Of a DNA stretch of 44,482 bases, positions 33,005-41,483 are shown piece by piece. The notes under the pieces are model-generated. The model ran no database searches, was not told the origin of the DNA, and saw only the letters and a list, made by a program, of their open reading frames with translations. A program made the position numbers and the translations under genes. Location of the stretch: positions 1-44,482 of the forward strand of contig QQNE01000029.1 of assembly GCA_003402735.1 (NCBI GenBank), in the 5' to 3' direction. This stretch comes from Verrucomicrobiota bacterium. Lineage in GTDB: Bacteria; Verrucomicrobiota; Verrucomicrobiia; Verrucomicrobiales; DEV007. Position 1 is the stretch's first letter. The number at the start of each line of letters is the position of its first letter.

Positions 33005-34420
33005 ATGGGCCCGCCAAAAACGATGAGGACGACGGAAGACCCGAGACATTTCTATTTCATGGGGATTTGCGGCACGGCGATGGGGGCGGTCGCGGCGGCC
33101 CTACAGGAACTCGGGCACCGGGTCAGTGGCTCCGACCATGCCGTGTATCCTCCAATGTCCACCTTTCTGGAATCGAAGGGGATCGAGATTCTCACGCCCT
33201 TCGCGGCGACCAATCTGCCGTCGGACGCCGATTTCATGGTCATCGGGAATGCGATCAGCCGGGGAAATCCCGAAGTGGAGGAAGTGCTCAACCGCAAACT
33301 CGCCTACGTCTCCCTGCCCGAGGTGCTCAAGGAGCAGTTTCTTCGCGGGAAGCGAAACCTGGTGGTGACAGGGACCCACGGCAAGACCACCACGACCTCG
33401 ATGCTCGCCTGGCTCTTGGAATCCGCTGGGGCCGAGCCGGACTTCCTGATCGGAGGGTTGCCGGCCAACTTCGGGATGGGGTGTCGCTTGAGCGGGGCCA
33501 CCGATTTCGTGATCCTGGAAGGGGACGAATACGACACCGCGTTCTTCGACAAGCGTTCCAAGTTTGTTCATTATCTGCCGGAGGTCGTGGTCATCAACAA
33601 CATCGAGTTCGATCACGCCGACATCTTTGCGGATCTGGACGCGATCAAGCTGAGTTTCCGGCGGCTCCTGAACATTGTTCCCGCCAACGGGGTGGTGGTG
33701 ATCAATGGCGACGACCCGAACTGTCGCGAGGTTGCCCGTGGTTGTTTCGCCAGGGTCATCACGGTCGGTTTCAGCGAGGATTGCGAGGTGCGGATTCAAG
33801 GGGCGGAGTATTTGCCGGAAGCTTCCCGTTTTGAGATCGATGGCCAGATTTGCGAGATCGGCATGGCGGGGGAGTTCAATGTGCGGAATGCCACCATGGC
33901 GCTGACCGCAGCCCGTGCGGTGGGGTTCGCTCTCGAGCCATCGGTCCACGCTCTCCGCAGCTTTCGCGGGGTGGCGCGGCGTCAGGAGATCCGCGGCGAG
34001 ACCGCGCGCGGCGTTCTGGTCATCGACGACTTCGGACATCATCCGACCGCCATGCGAGAGGCCTTGGCTGGGATGCGGCGGAAATTTCCGGGCCGTCGGC
34101 TTTGGGCCATTTTCGAGCCGCGATCCAACACCACGCGTCGGCGGGTCTTCCAAAGCGATCTTCCGGGCGCGCTGTCAGGAGCGGATGGGGTCTGCATCGC
34201 TTCGGTGCCAAATCCGGAGAAGGTTGCGCCGGAGAACCGGCTTGATCCCGATCTGGTGGCCCGGGAGTTGGTGGCGCGTGGGGTCGAGGCCTATCATGAG
34301 CCGAACGCGGATGCGATCGTGTCGCGCCTCGCCCAGCAGTCCCGGGAGGGCGATGTTCTCATCGTGTTCAGCAACGGCGGATTCGACCGGATTCACGACA
34401 AGCTTCTCGCGGCCCTGTGA
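33005..34420 (+). CDS. mpl: UDP-N-acetylmuramate:L-alanyl-gamma-D-glutamyl-meso-diaminopimelate ligase
   Basis: The 471-residue Mur-type ligase attaches recycled murein tripeptide to UDP-MurNAc. HFYFMGICGTAMGAVAAALQ (about 15-34) is the N-terminal Rossmann motif. VVTGTHGKTTTTSML (about 121-135) is the ATP-binding loop. GDEYDTAFFDKRSKFVHY is typical of Mpl rather than MurC. NNIEFDHADIF and VIDDFGHHPTAM are Mur ligase blocks, and EPRSNTTRRRVFQ is the C-terminal domain. The start could be the ATG at 33005 or at 33023; the frame stays open back to an ATG at 32912, but that would overlap the divergent gene start. Its presence means this organism recycles cell-wall peptides. Confidence 0.93.
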   Translation: MGPPKTMRTTEDPRHFYFMGICGTAMGAVAAALQELGHRVSGSDHAVYPPMSTFLESKGIEILTPFAATNLPSDADFMVIGNAISRGNPEVEEVLNRKLAYVSLPEVLKEQFLRGKRNLVVTGTHGKTTTTSMLAWLLESAGAEPDFLIGGLPANFGMGCRLSGATDFVILEGDEYDTAFFDKRSKFVHYLPEVVVINNIEFDHADIFADLDAIKLSFRRLLNIVPANGVVVINGDDPNCREVARGCFARVITVGFSEDCEVRIQGAEYLPEASRFEIDGQICEIGMAGEFNVRNATMALTAARAVGFALEPSVHALRSFRGVARRQEIRGETARGVLVIDDFGHHPTAMREALAGMRRKFPGRRLWAIFEPRSNTTRRRVFQSDLPGALSGADGVCIASVPNPEKVAPENRLDPDLVARELVARGVEAYHEPNADAIVSRLAQQSREGDVLIVFSNGGFDRIHDKLLAAL

Positions 34421-34570
34421 CTGGGGCGCACCGCGAGGATTGTGGGGAGAAAGGTCGTGAGTCGGGACCGGCGGGCCGTTGATTTCCCGGACCCTCGCGG
34501 TCCAAACGATCGTTCCGAACCGCGGACCGATGAGGCTCGGATTGCGACAGCGATTCCCCCGGGTTCCAGC

Positions 34571-34704
34571 AATCCTATCGATTTCGAAATCGAAATCGAA
34601 CTCGGGATCGAAGCCTGCCGATTGAGGCTCCGATCTCGACGGCGATTTCGATTTCGATTTCGAGGATTTTCGTGGGATCGCGTGATCGTCCCTCGCATTC
34701 CAAC
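34571..34704. repeat. Hairpin repeat copy 1
   Basis: Full copy of the unit. The left arm is slightly degenerate (ATCGATTTCGAAATCGAA) and the right arm has three GATTTC hexamers. Confidence 0.8.
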
Positions 34705-34844
34705 AATCCTATCGAAATCGAAATCGAAATCGAAATCGAACTCGGGATCGAAGCCTGCCGATTGAGGCTCCGATTTCGACGGCGATTTCGATTTCAATTT
34801 CGAGGATTTTCGGGGGAACGCGGGATCGTCCCTCGCATTCCAAC
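34705..34844. repeat. Hairpin repeat copy 2
   Basis: Full copy with the longest left arm, five ATCGAA hexamers at 34711-34740. The right arm has one changed hexamer (AATTTC). Confidence 0.8.
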
Positions 34845-34901
34845 AATCCTATCGAAATCGAGGATTTTCGTGGGATCGCGTCATCGTCCCTCGCTTCCAA
34901 C
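34845..34901. repeat. Hairpin repeat copy 3, core deleted
   Basis: Only 57 bases long: the left flank and two hexamers run directly into the right flank (CGAGGATTTTCG), as if the whole hairpin had been deleted between TCGA sequences of the two arms. Confidence 0.8.
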
Positions 34902-35036
34902 AATCCTATCGAAATCGAAATCGAACTCGGGATCGAAGCCTGCCGATCAAAGCTCCGATTTCGACAGCGATTTCGATTTCGATTTCGATTTCGAGGATCC
35001 CAGCGGGATCGCGGCATCGTCCCTTGCGTCCCGACC
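34902..35036. repeat. Hairpin repeat copy 4
   Basis: Full copy with three left-arm and four right-arm hexamers. The core differs (GCCGATCAAAGCT), so the inner stem is weaker than in copies 1 and 2, and the right flank has diverged. Confidence 0.8.
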
Positions 35037-35261
35037 CCCAAATCGAAGCCTCTCCTCGCCGATCGGTGTCGGCGGGTCCCTTCCTGGCGTTGCCCAAATC
35101 TCTCGGGAATCCGCTCGGTCCCTTCGGGCTGGGCGGAGCGCTGGGGATCCTGACAAAATCCCGCACTTGCTTTTGGATTCATGCTAGTGTAGGCCTTGGG
35201 GTTAATGATCCTTGGCTCCTGATTTTCAGAGCTGACGAGAGGTCAGGTTTGAAACCCCGAC

Positions 35262-37559
35262 ATGCCTACCCCGAACACCATCTACCTTTCAGCGACGCGG
35301 CGCGACGAGGAGCAGGCGCGTCTGCTGCAGGAGGGGTTTGAGCGGTTCCGGGTTCCGGAGGGAGTGGCATTGTCAGCGGATCGCCTTCGGTTTGCCCGTG
35401 GGCGGACGATGGTACGGCACGAGGCTGAGAATCCGCGAGTGACGGATATCCCTGAGGAGGTTCGGGAGATGATCCGTTCGGGAGAGATGATGATTTTGTT
35501 GTGCAGTGCGGCGGCGGCGAGTTCCCGATGGATCGCGGCGGAGCTGGAGGTGTATTATGCGGCGCGACCTCGGGCCGTGGTGATTCCGGTGGTTTTGGAG
35601 GGTGAACCGGTCCCGGACGGGGCGGGGAGGGAAGCTTACGAAAAGCCGTGCTTCCCGGAGAATTTGCGTCAGGCGGATCAGGAGCGTTGGATCAGCGCGA
35701 AAGGGCCGGGCGGCGTGGCGGCGGCGGTGACGGCGGTGCTGGCCTTGGTCCTTGGGGTGAGAGTCGAGGAGTTGGTCTATTTTGTGGATCGGCGGGCCAC
35801 CCGGTTGGCGCGCGAGCGCGGCGTGGCCTGTGTCGCGGGAGCGGCGGCGATGGCCTTGTCAGGCCTCTGGAGTTTCCGGGAGAACATCCACCTGAGCTTG
35901 ATCCGGGGGAACGATGGGTATGCCGGGGGATGGGGACGGGATGTCGAGTCGTTCCTGGCCACTTTCCGCCCGAGCCGAACAGAATTGGATCCGCCGGACA
36001 AGTTGCAGCCGACTTCGGCGCTTCCTCCGCCGGGGCCGCAGCCGGTTGGAACGGAGGTGGCGGTGGCGCAACCCAAACCCGAGCCGGTTCCCGAGCCGAT
36101 GCAGGTCGTGGTTTCTCCCTTTGCCGGGAGCCCGGAGGCGTTGCGGTTGGCGTTGAAGGCTTGGCTCGACCGCGCGGAGAGCCACTTGCCGGGGGAGCCG
36201 GAGGAGGCGCGCGAATGGTTGCGCCAGTCTGGCGCGGCGCTGGAATCCGCATCTCCGGGGGAGTTCGGGAGCGAGCTTTACCGGCTTCACGCCCTGCTGG
36301 CGGTGGCGGCACGTTGTCATGGCGATGCGGAAACGGCCAAGGCCGAGCTTGCCCGGGCCATCGGTTTCTGGACCCAGATTCCGGTGCGCGATCCGCAATC
36401 CCGTGAGGCGGAAGCGTTTGAGATTTTGGCGACGATCTCGCCCGGACCGGAGTGGACGCAGAGTGTGGAGCTGATGGTTTCCTGGTTGACGGATCAACCT
36501 GCGGCCGGGGAGGAATTGGAGAGTCGGGCGGTCAAACTCCAGGAGTTGGCGCGGGCGCGGCCGTTTTTGATTCCGTTGGTCGATGGATTTTTCAGCAAGG
36601 CTGTGGAGCGGATGCAACCGGCTCCCGTCGATCGCGTCGCGGAGAGGGCGAGGTGGGATTTGATTCGGGCGAGCTTCGCGGAGGAGACGGGGAGGAAAGA
36701 GCGGGCGTCGGCCATTCTCACGGCCGCGATGGTGAGCCTGGAGCGCGACGGCAGCACCGCGGCCGGGTTGCACCGCAGCCTCAAGGCGCAGATCGAGTTC
36801 CGGGAAGGGCGGGATCGCTCGGAGAACCGGGCGCGGATGTTGCGGGAAGTGATCCCCGCTCTCGAGGAGGGGAGCGTGATTGCCGGGTGGCAGGAGTGGT
36901 TCACCCGGGACGCAGCGGCGGCGTGGAGTTTGACGGGAGATTTGTTGTTGGAGAAGGGGGAAAACGGGGAAGCCATCAAGTCCTACAACCGCGCCGTCGA
37001 GTATGCGGACACTCCGCGGACCTTGGCGGATCTGTTGTTGCGGTCCGGATGTGCCTATCGCTATGCCGGTGATCCAGGCGGGGCGTGGGATGCGTTTTCG
37101 CTGGCCCTGCCGATTTTTGAGAAGGCGGGCGACCAGTCCGCCCAAGCCGTGGCGCTTTACGGTCAAACCCTGGCCGCGCGCGAGTTGGGTCGACCCGAGG
37201 AGGCCTTGTCCCTGGCGAGCCGGGCGGACGATTTGCGGAAACGGTTGGGGAGGGATTGGAAACCGCCGCTCTACTGGCGGGAAGCGCTCGACAAAGTGAG
37301 TCCGCCGACCCCCGCGCTCGCCCCGGTCGCCGTGGAGAGCCTGGATTACGATCCGCTGATTGAGGCGAAGATCGCTAAGGTCCGGCAGGAAATTGGGGTC
37401 CGGGAGGCGAAGCAACCGGAACCCGAAGCGCCGGAGGAATTGCAGGAGCTCCAGTCCCTCTACCAGGAATTGGATCGGTTGTTGCGGGAGAAAATCACCG
37501 GATCGGCAAAACCTGCCCCCTCCTCGTTGGAGGTCGAGGTGCTCAAGCGCAAACGCTGA
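35262..37559 (+). CDS. TIR-like domain protein with membrane segment and TPR region
   Basis: The 765-residue protein begins with a TIR-like domain (about 1-140): TIYLSATRRDEEQARLLQEG, EVREMIRSGEMMILLCSAAAA, SSRWIAAELEVYY with a W90-x-x-x-E94 pattern like that of the catalytic Glu in NAD-cleaving TIR domains, and AVVIPVVLEGEP. The pattern DRLRF replaces the usual F-R-D-x box. A hydrophobic segment (about 187-204) is followed by a Pro-rich linker (about 240-285) and a long helical region whose end (about 560-680) has TPR-like helix pairs such as NGEAIKSYNRAVEYAD. TIR plus repeat proteins occur in bacterial immunity and signalling. No partner such as a nuclease or cyclase is adjacent, so an immune role is only a possibility. 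A long repeat-rich spacer precedes it. Confidence 0.78.
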   Translation: MPTPNTIYLSATRRDEEQARLLQEGFERFRVPEGVALSADRLRFARGRTMVRHEAENPRVTDIPEEVREMIRSGEMMILLCSAAAASSRWIAAELEVYYAARPRAVVIPVVLEGEPVPDGAGREAYEKPCFPENLRQADQERWISAKGPGGVAAAVTAVLALVLGVRVEELVYFVDRRATRLARERGVACVAGAAAMALSGLWSFRENIHLSLIRGNDGYAGGWGRDVESFLATFRPSRTELDPPDKLQPTSALPPPGPQPVGTEVAVAQPKPEPVPEPMQVVVSPFAGSPEALRLALKAWLDRAESHLPGEPEEAREWLRQSGAALESASPGEFGSELYRLHALLAVAARCHGDAETAKAELARAIGFWTQIPVRDPQSREAEAFEILATISPGPEWTQSVELMVSWLTDQPAAGEELESRAVKLQELARARPFLIPLVDGFFSKAVERMQPAPVDRVAERARWDLIRASFAEETGRKERASAILTAAMVSLERDGSTAAGLHRSLKAQIEFREGRDRSENRARMLREVIPALEEGSVIAGWQEWFTRDAAAAWSLTGDLLLEKGENGEAIKSYNRAVEYADTPRTLADLLLRSGCAYRYAGDPGGAWDAFSLALPIFEKAGDQSAQAVALYGQTLAARELGRPEEALSLASRADDLRKRLGRDWKPPLYWREALDKVSPPTPALAPVAVESLDYDPLIEAKIAKVRQEIGVREAKQPEPEAPEELQELQSLYQELDRLLREKITGSAKPAPSSLEVEVLKRKR

Positions 37560-37616
37560 TGGGCGGCGCTTTCTCCGCTTGCCGCCAACGGGTTTGCCGC
37601 CATCGTAAGGGTCCGC

Positions 37617-38825
37617 ATGTCGTCGCCCCACGTTTTTCCGGTGGAAACCAAGTTTGCCCGGATCGCCAGCCCCGGACAGCCGTTCCGCTTCGGATGCGGA
37701 GCCGAATTGGATGAGTTGGTGCTGGCGTATGAAACCCATGGAACGCTCAACGAGGAGCGTTCCAACGCGATCCTGGTCTTTCACGCGCTGTCGGGGAGCC
37801 ACCACGCCAGCGGAATCTGTGAGGAGATCCCCGGTCTGGCCGGCAGATGGACAGCGGAATGTCATCACGGTTGGTGGACGCCCTTCATCGGTCCGGGACG
37901 GGCCTTGGACACGGATCGTTTTTTCATCATCTGCGCCAATTACCTCGGCGGCTGTTACGGCTCGTCCGGACCCACTTCGCTCAATCCCGCGACTGGGCGG
38001 CAGTATGGACCGGATTTCCCCAACGTCGGCACCGGGGACGTGGTTCGTTCCCAGGCTCTGTTGCTCGATCATCTGGGGATCGAGAAGTTGCACGCGGTCG
38101 TGGGGGCCTCGATCGGGGGATTGCTCACCCTCAATTTCGCCACGATGTTTCCAGAACGGGTCCGGCTGGTTGTCTCGATTGCCAGTGGGTTGCGCACGAC
38201 GGTCCTGACGCGCCTGACCGTCTTTGAGCAAGTCATCGCCATCGAAAACGATCCGCACTTTCGCGGAGGATACTACTACGGGGGCCCCGCGCCGGAGTAT
38301 GGGCTGGCGTTGGCCCGGATGATCAGCCACAAGACCTTTGTGCACCTGGATTCGATCGAGCGCCGCGCCCGAGGCGAATTGGTGCAGTCCGGAGATCAAC
38401 TCGCTTGGTATCGGGTGGGACACAATGTGGAGAGCTACATGCTCCACCAGGGGAAAAAGTTCGTGAAGCGGTTCGACGCCAACACTTACCTCCGTATCTG
38501 TGACATGTGGCTTCGTTTCGATCCCCTGGAAGATGCGGGGGTGCAATACAGTCATGAACTGTTTTCCATCAGTCGTCGGGCCGGGCATCACTGGTTGGTG
38601 TTCAGCATCGACTCCGATTACTGTTTTTACCCTGAAGAGCAGGCTGAGTTGGTGAAGCAACTCGAGCAAGCCGGGGTGCCGGCCATGCACATCACGGTGC
38701 ATTCTGAAAAAGGGCACGATTCCTTTCTTCTGGAGCCGGAACTCTACACGCCGCACCTCGCTTATTCCCTCCGGCGCGGTGTCGAGTGCGGCGACGCCTG
38801 GGAATCAGACGACGCGGTTCCCTGA
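37617..38825 (+). CDS. metX: Homoserine O-acetyltransferase family (MetX)
   Basis: The 402-residue alpha/beta hydrolase fold enzyme activates homoserine for methionine synthesis by O-acylation. LVFHALSGSHHASG holds the oxyanion region, GGCYGSSGPTSLNPATG is the MetX signature, VVGASIGGLLTLNFA contains the nucleophilic Ser elbow, SIDSDYCFYPEEQ the Asp and SEKGHDSFLLEP the His. The elbow reads GASIGG where GGSMGG is common. An AAGGG sequence lies five bases before the ATG. The 57 bases between the TIR stop and this start contain GGCGGC (37562-37567), which can pair with GCCGCC at either 37581 or 37596; this could be a terminator or leader hairpin. Substrate choice (acetyl or succinyl donor) is not proven by the motif. 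Confidence 0.92.
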   Translation: MSSPHVFPVETKFARIASPGQPFRFGCGAELDELVLAYETHGTLNEERSNAILVFHALSGSHHASGICEEIPGLAGRWTAECHHGWWTPFIGPGRALDTDRFFIICANYLGGCYGSSGPTSLNPATGRQYGPDFPNVGTGDVVRSQALLLDHLGIEKLHAVVGASIGGLLTLNFATMFPERVRLVVSIASGLRTTVLTRLTVFEQVIAIENDPHFRGGYYYGGPAPEYGLALARMISHKTFVHLDSIERRARGELVQSGDQLAWYRVGHNVESYMLHQGKKFVKRFDANTYLRICDMWLRFDPLEDAGVQYSHELFSISRRAGHHWLVFSIDSDYCFYPEEQAELVKQLEQAGVPAMHITVHSEKGHDSFLLEPELYTPHLAYSLRRGVECGDAWESDDAVP

Positions 38826-39030
38826 GAGCCTGTTGAAATCCTCAGCGACGCCGCGGAGGCCCTTGTTTTGGGAAGTGCTAAAGCCTTGGAGTTTGGCTCC
38901 GCGCAGGGTTTGAAAGGGCTTTGCTTCGGCCGCAAGTTCCTCAGGTTCGACATCCCGGCGGATTTCAAGAGACTCCTGAGACTCCGCTCGACAATTCGCT
39001 GAACGGGCTGAAGTTGACTGAGAGGGTGTC
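38826..39030. other. Intergenic region of 205 bases without a recognised gene
   Basis: No start with a ribosome site and no known RNA is visible before the RBS GAGAGGG at 39020. A small hairpin GGAG/CTCC lies in the first half, and AAAGCC and GGCTTT-type arms flank it. The minus frame is open here (reading NKGLRGVAEDFNRL) although it has no plausible start, so this may be a remnant of an interspersed repeat or of a gene. I cannot decide from one copy. Confidence 0.3.
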
Positions 39031-39381
39031 ATGAAGCGGAACGTGTTTGTCGGGCTTTTGGTCTGCTGGCTCACCTGGGTGCCGTTTGCCGAGGCCAGGG
39101 AACGGGTTTTCCGGGGGCAGTGGGACGGCAAAGCCATTGAGATCCGCCTCAAAATCAATGACCGATCGGGCGCGGTGACGGGGCAGGTCTATCGTCCCAG
39201 CGATTCTTCCAACGTGTTGGCGAGTCTGAATGGGAAGGTGCTTCCGGACGGGACCATGGAACTGAAGCTGACCTACAGGTTTGAGGACTACGGCACTTAC
39301 CGTTTGCAGTTGGCTGACGATGGAACCACTCGGATCTGGCAGACGGAACGAAGGGATCTCTGGTTCGGGCAATCAGACTGA
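39031..39381 (+). CDS. Small exported protein of unknown function
   Basis: The 116-residue protein has a signal peptide (MKRNVFVGLLVCWLTWVPFAEA) and a compact beta-rich mature part of about 93 residues: VFRGQWDGKAIEIRLKI, TGQVYRPSD, LASLNGKVLPDG, LTYRFEDYGTYRLQ. This resembles short lipocalin-like barrels, but I recognise no family. GAGAGGG lies four bases before the ATG. It converges with the duplicated-domain lipoprotein gene with a 10-base gap. Confidence 0.7.
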   Translation: MKRNVFVGLLVCWLTWVPFAEARERVFRGQWDGKAIEIRLKINDRSGAVTGQVYRPSDSSNVLASLNGKVLPDGTMELKLTYRFEDYGTYRLQLADDGTTRIWQTERRDLWFGQSD

Positions 39382-39384
39382 GCG

Positions 39385-39399
39385 AACCCTGTCAGGGTT
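39385..39399. terminator. Short palindrome at the convergent junction
   Basis: AACCCTG, T, CAGGGTT lies directly after the small exported gene and covers the stop codon of the convergent lipoprotein gene. It can form a 5-bp stem with a five-base loop on either strand. No T-run follows, so this is a weak bidirectional terminator candidate. Confidence 0.35.
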
Positions 39400-40564
39400 G
39401 CCGCAGGCTGACGTTTTTGACGAGCAATCGGCACTCGATGAAGGCGAGCTCGGCGGGATCCTTGGTGGGAAATTTGAGCGTCTTCGGGTTCCAGGTGAAG
39501 GGCAACAGCTCTCCGGGGACATCCAGATCGAAGGGGCGCACCCGTTGTTGCCATTCGGACAAGGCGAAGCGGTATTTCTCGAAGTCGGAAAAGGCTTCGA
39601 TCTTGGGAGGCTCGGGTCCGTGCCGACCTTGCAAGGTGCACCGGGTCACGGTGAGACCGAGCGGATTTCCGAAGCGAACCTGGAGTTCGTGTCCATCCGC
39701 AGTTTTGCGATGGCCTTCGAGAGCCATGATGATGGAGCCGTGATCGGTGTGCAGGATAAAGCCACCTTTCGACTCGAGGCCAATCCGGAGACGTTCGGGC
39801 CCTGACTCGGTCGCCTCGGGGAGGCTGGCGCGCTCGACTTCCATGCGCATCCGAATGAAGCGGAGATCGGCAAGCCTTTCCGCGGGCAAGAGGAGATCAA
39901 CCTCTTTCCAGGAGGCATTCGGGAGAACGGTGGTGAAGGATTGCTCGAAGGGGCGGAGGCGGCTCTCCCATTCTCTCTGGGTCTCCGGGGCGGGGGCGGT
40001 GCCCGCTTTGGGCTCTGGCGGGGGGGCTCCGAAGTGACCGGACAACATGAATTTGTGAATCGTGAGACTGGTGCTGTTGCCGATCCGCAGTTTGACGACA
40101 TGGCCCTTTCCGTCCTTGGCGGGTTCCTGGGAACGCAACTCGACCAGGAAGGAACCGTGTGGCGTCCGTGCGACGGCATGTCCGGCGTAGCCGAGGCCGA
40201 AACGGATCCAGTTCTGGCCGGTATGGGTGAGCTCGAGGAGGGAATTGATGGCGCCCTGGAACTCCATGAGTTGTGCCTGGGTCAGTTCCAACTGGCGGGC
40301 GATGGCCTCCTGGACGCCACCGGAAGCGGAAGTTCCCTCGGCGGCGCTGCGCTCAAGCTGTTGCACCCGGTCTCGGATGAGGGCGACCGTTTCACGGGCC
40401 GCCACTTCGGTCTCGGTCAGTTGGAGTTCATTCTCCTGGAGCTGTTCCTCGAGCCGTTTGACGCGCTCTTGCAGCTGTGCGGTGGTCTTGCTTGTTGAAT
40501 CGGGAACGCAGGAATTCAACAGCAAGCCGGAGGCGAGAGCGGTGAAGAGGAGAGGGAAACGCAT
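39392..40564 (-). CDS. Lipoprotein with coiled coil and two tandem copies of an unknown domain
   Basis: The 390-residue protein has a lipoprotein signal (LLLNSC, Cys19), a coiled coil of about residues 28-75 (QLQERVKRLEEQLQENELQL) and then two homologous beta-rich domains, about 133-249 and 273-388. Shared blocks are HGSFLVEL / HGSIIMAL, VVKLRIGNSTSLTIHKFML / ELQVRFGNPLGLTVTRCTL, RLRPFEQSF / RVRPFDLDV and LADLRFIRMRMEVERASL / PAELAFIECRLLVKNVSL. E. coli YajI (DUF3251) has a similar layout of lipoprotein plus one beta domain, but I cannot prove homology. The ATG at 40564 is used. It is probably anchored in the outer membrane facing the periplasm. Confidence 0.78.
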   Translation of the reverse strand: MRFPLLFTALASGLLLNSCVPDSTSKTTAQLQERVKRLEEQLQENELQLTETEVAARETVALIRDRVQQLERSAAEGTSASGGVQEAIARQLELTQAQLMEFQGAINSLLELTHTGQNWIRFGLGYAGHAVARTPHGSFLVELRSQEPAKDGKGHVVKLRIGNSTSLTIHKFMLSGHFGAPPPEPKAGTAPAPETQREWESRLRPFEQSFTTVLPNASWKEVDLLLPAERLADLRFIRMRMEVERASLPEATESGPERLRIGLESKGGFILHTDHGSIIMALEGHRKTADGHELQVRFGNPLGLTVTRCTLQGRHGPEPPKIEAFSDFEKYRFALSEWQQRVRPFDLDVPGELLPFTWNPKTLKFPTKDPAELAFIECRLLVKNVSLRQP

Positions 40565-40698
40565 GATGGGCAAGGCGTGCGAGGGGCAATGAGACTCAAG
40601 CGTCCGACGAAAGCATGCTTGCAGGTGAGGCGATTTTCGAGGAAAGATCTTCTGTCAGGACGGCCAGTGCAAGAAATCCTGGCGTCTTGTTCTCCATC

Positions 40699-41478
40699 AT
40701 GAAAACACACACTCTCTCTCATTTGGCGTTTCACCGGACTGTGACCTTGCCGAGCTTGGTCTTCCTGGCCTTGGCAATGCTCGTGGTGCCGGACCTGGCG
40801 CAGGGGCAAGCATTTAAGAAGGATCCGGAGAAGCTCGATATCAAGATCCGCAACGCGACCGATTACCTCGTGGCGCTTCAGCGGAATCGCAGTCGGCGGA
40901 TTCCCGCCCAGATTTTGGCGAACGCACGGGGGGTGATCATCATCCACCAGATCAAGGCGGGGCTTGGGTTTGGCTTTCAGGCGGGAAGCGGACTGGCCAC
41001 GGTGCGGGATCCCAAGACCGGTGCCTGGAGTCCCCCTGCCTTTGTTTCCAATGTGGAAGGGAGTTACGGCCTGCAGATCGGCGGGCAGAAGTCCGACAGC
41101 GTGCTGCTGTTGATGGATGACCGCGGCATGGAACTCCTGAAGGGGGGCGGGGCCAAACTCGGCGTGAATCTTCGGGCCACGGCGGGTCCCTCCAGTGCTG
41201 GCGGAGAATTCAAGGCGGACACCATCAAGGAACCGATCCTGGTTTACTCGGAGGCCGGCGGTCTCTACGCGGGCGCAGCCATCGAGGGCGGCGGCATCGG
41301 ACCGGCGGACAAGGCGAACGCCGTGTATTACGGCGCCTCGATGCGGCAGATCCTGTTCGAGGGGCAGGGGCATTGGTCGGCGGCCGGTAAGGAGTTGATC
41401 GAGAAGATCATCGAATACTCCCGCACCGTCCCCAACCCACCGCCCGCCCCGGCTGCGGTTCCTCCTCCAGCTCAATAA
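40699..41478 (+). CDS. Ysc84/SYLF domain lipid-binding-like protein, exported
   Basis: The 259-residue protein has a signal peptide (ending near VPDLAQGQA). The Ysc84/SYLF domain shows IPAQILANARGVIIIHQIKA, GFGFQAGSGLATVRD, SYGLQIGGQKSDSVLLLMDD and an AGGLYAGAAIEGGG block near the end. This domain binds phosphoinositides in eukaryotes; bacterial members are secreted and of unknown function. I use the ATG at 40699; an upstream TTG frame has no signal peptide. The stop is only 5 bases before the response regulator start, so these are probably one operon. The C-terminus is Pro/Ala-rich. Confidence 0.88.
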   Translation: MKTHTLSHLAFHRTVTLPSLVFLALAMLVVPDLAQGQAFKKDPEKLDIKIRNATDYLVALQRNRSRRIPAQILANARGVIIIHQIKAGLGFGFQAGSGLATVRDPKTGAWSPPAFVSNVEGSYGLQIGGQKSDSVLLLMDDRGMELLKGGGAKLGVNLRATAGPSSAGGEFKADTIKEPILVYSEAGGLYAGAAIEGGGIGPADKANAVYYGASMRQILFEGQGHWSAAGKELIEKIIEYSRTVPNPPPAPAAVPPPAQ

Positions 41479-41483
41479 TCCGT

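Larger units (their letters stand above)
34532..35062. repeat. Array of hairpin-forming repeats in an 841-base intergenic region
   Basis: The interval 34421-35261 holds no convincing gene. Its centre consists of three full copies and one shortened copy of a unit of about 135-140 bases, with degenerate remnants on both sides (34532-34570, matching GAGGCTCxGATTxCGAC; and 35040-35062, AATCGAAGCCT...GCCGAT). Each full unit has a left arm of ATCGAA hexamers, a core with AGCCT and AGGCT arms around GCCGATTG, and a right arm of GATTTC hexamers, so that it can fold into one long stem. The flanks (CCTATCG..., CGTGGGATCGCG, CGTCCCTCGCATTCCAACA) are also repeated. Long open frames encoding alternating Glu-Ile or Arg-Phe are by-products of the hexamers. 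Confidence 0.85.

Noticed and set aside
34560-35187. Long open frames encoding repeated Glu-Ile, Arg-Phe or Lys-Ser residues on both strands
   Set aside because: They are produced by the ATCGAA/GATTTC hexamers, occur in several frames at once, and have no ribosome site or conserved domain; the DNA repeat explains them.
37560-37616. SAM riboswitch or S-box before metX
   Set aside because: The leader is only 57 bases and shows just a GC-rich hairpin without the conserved SAM-aptamer elements.
35859-38756. Very long minus-strand open frame opposite the TIR and metX genes
   Set aside because: It spans two well-supported plus-strand genes and is Arg/Pro/His-rich, as expected of an antisense frame in GC-rich DNA.
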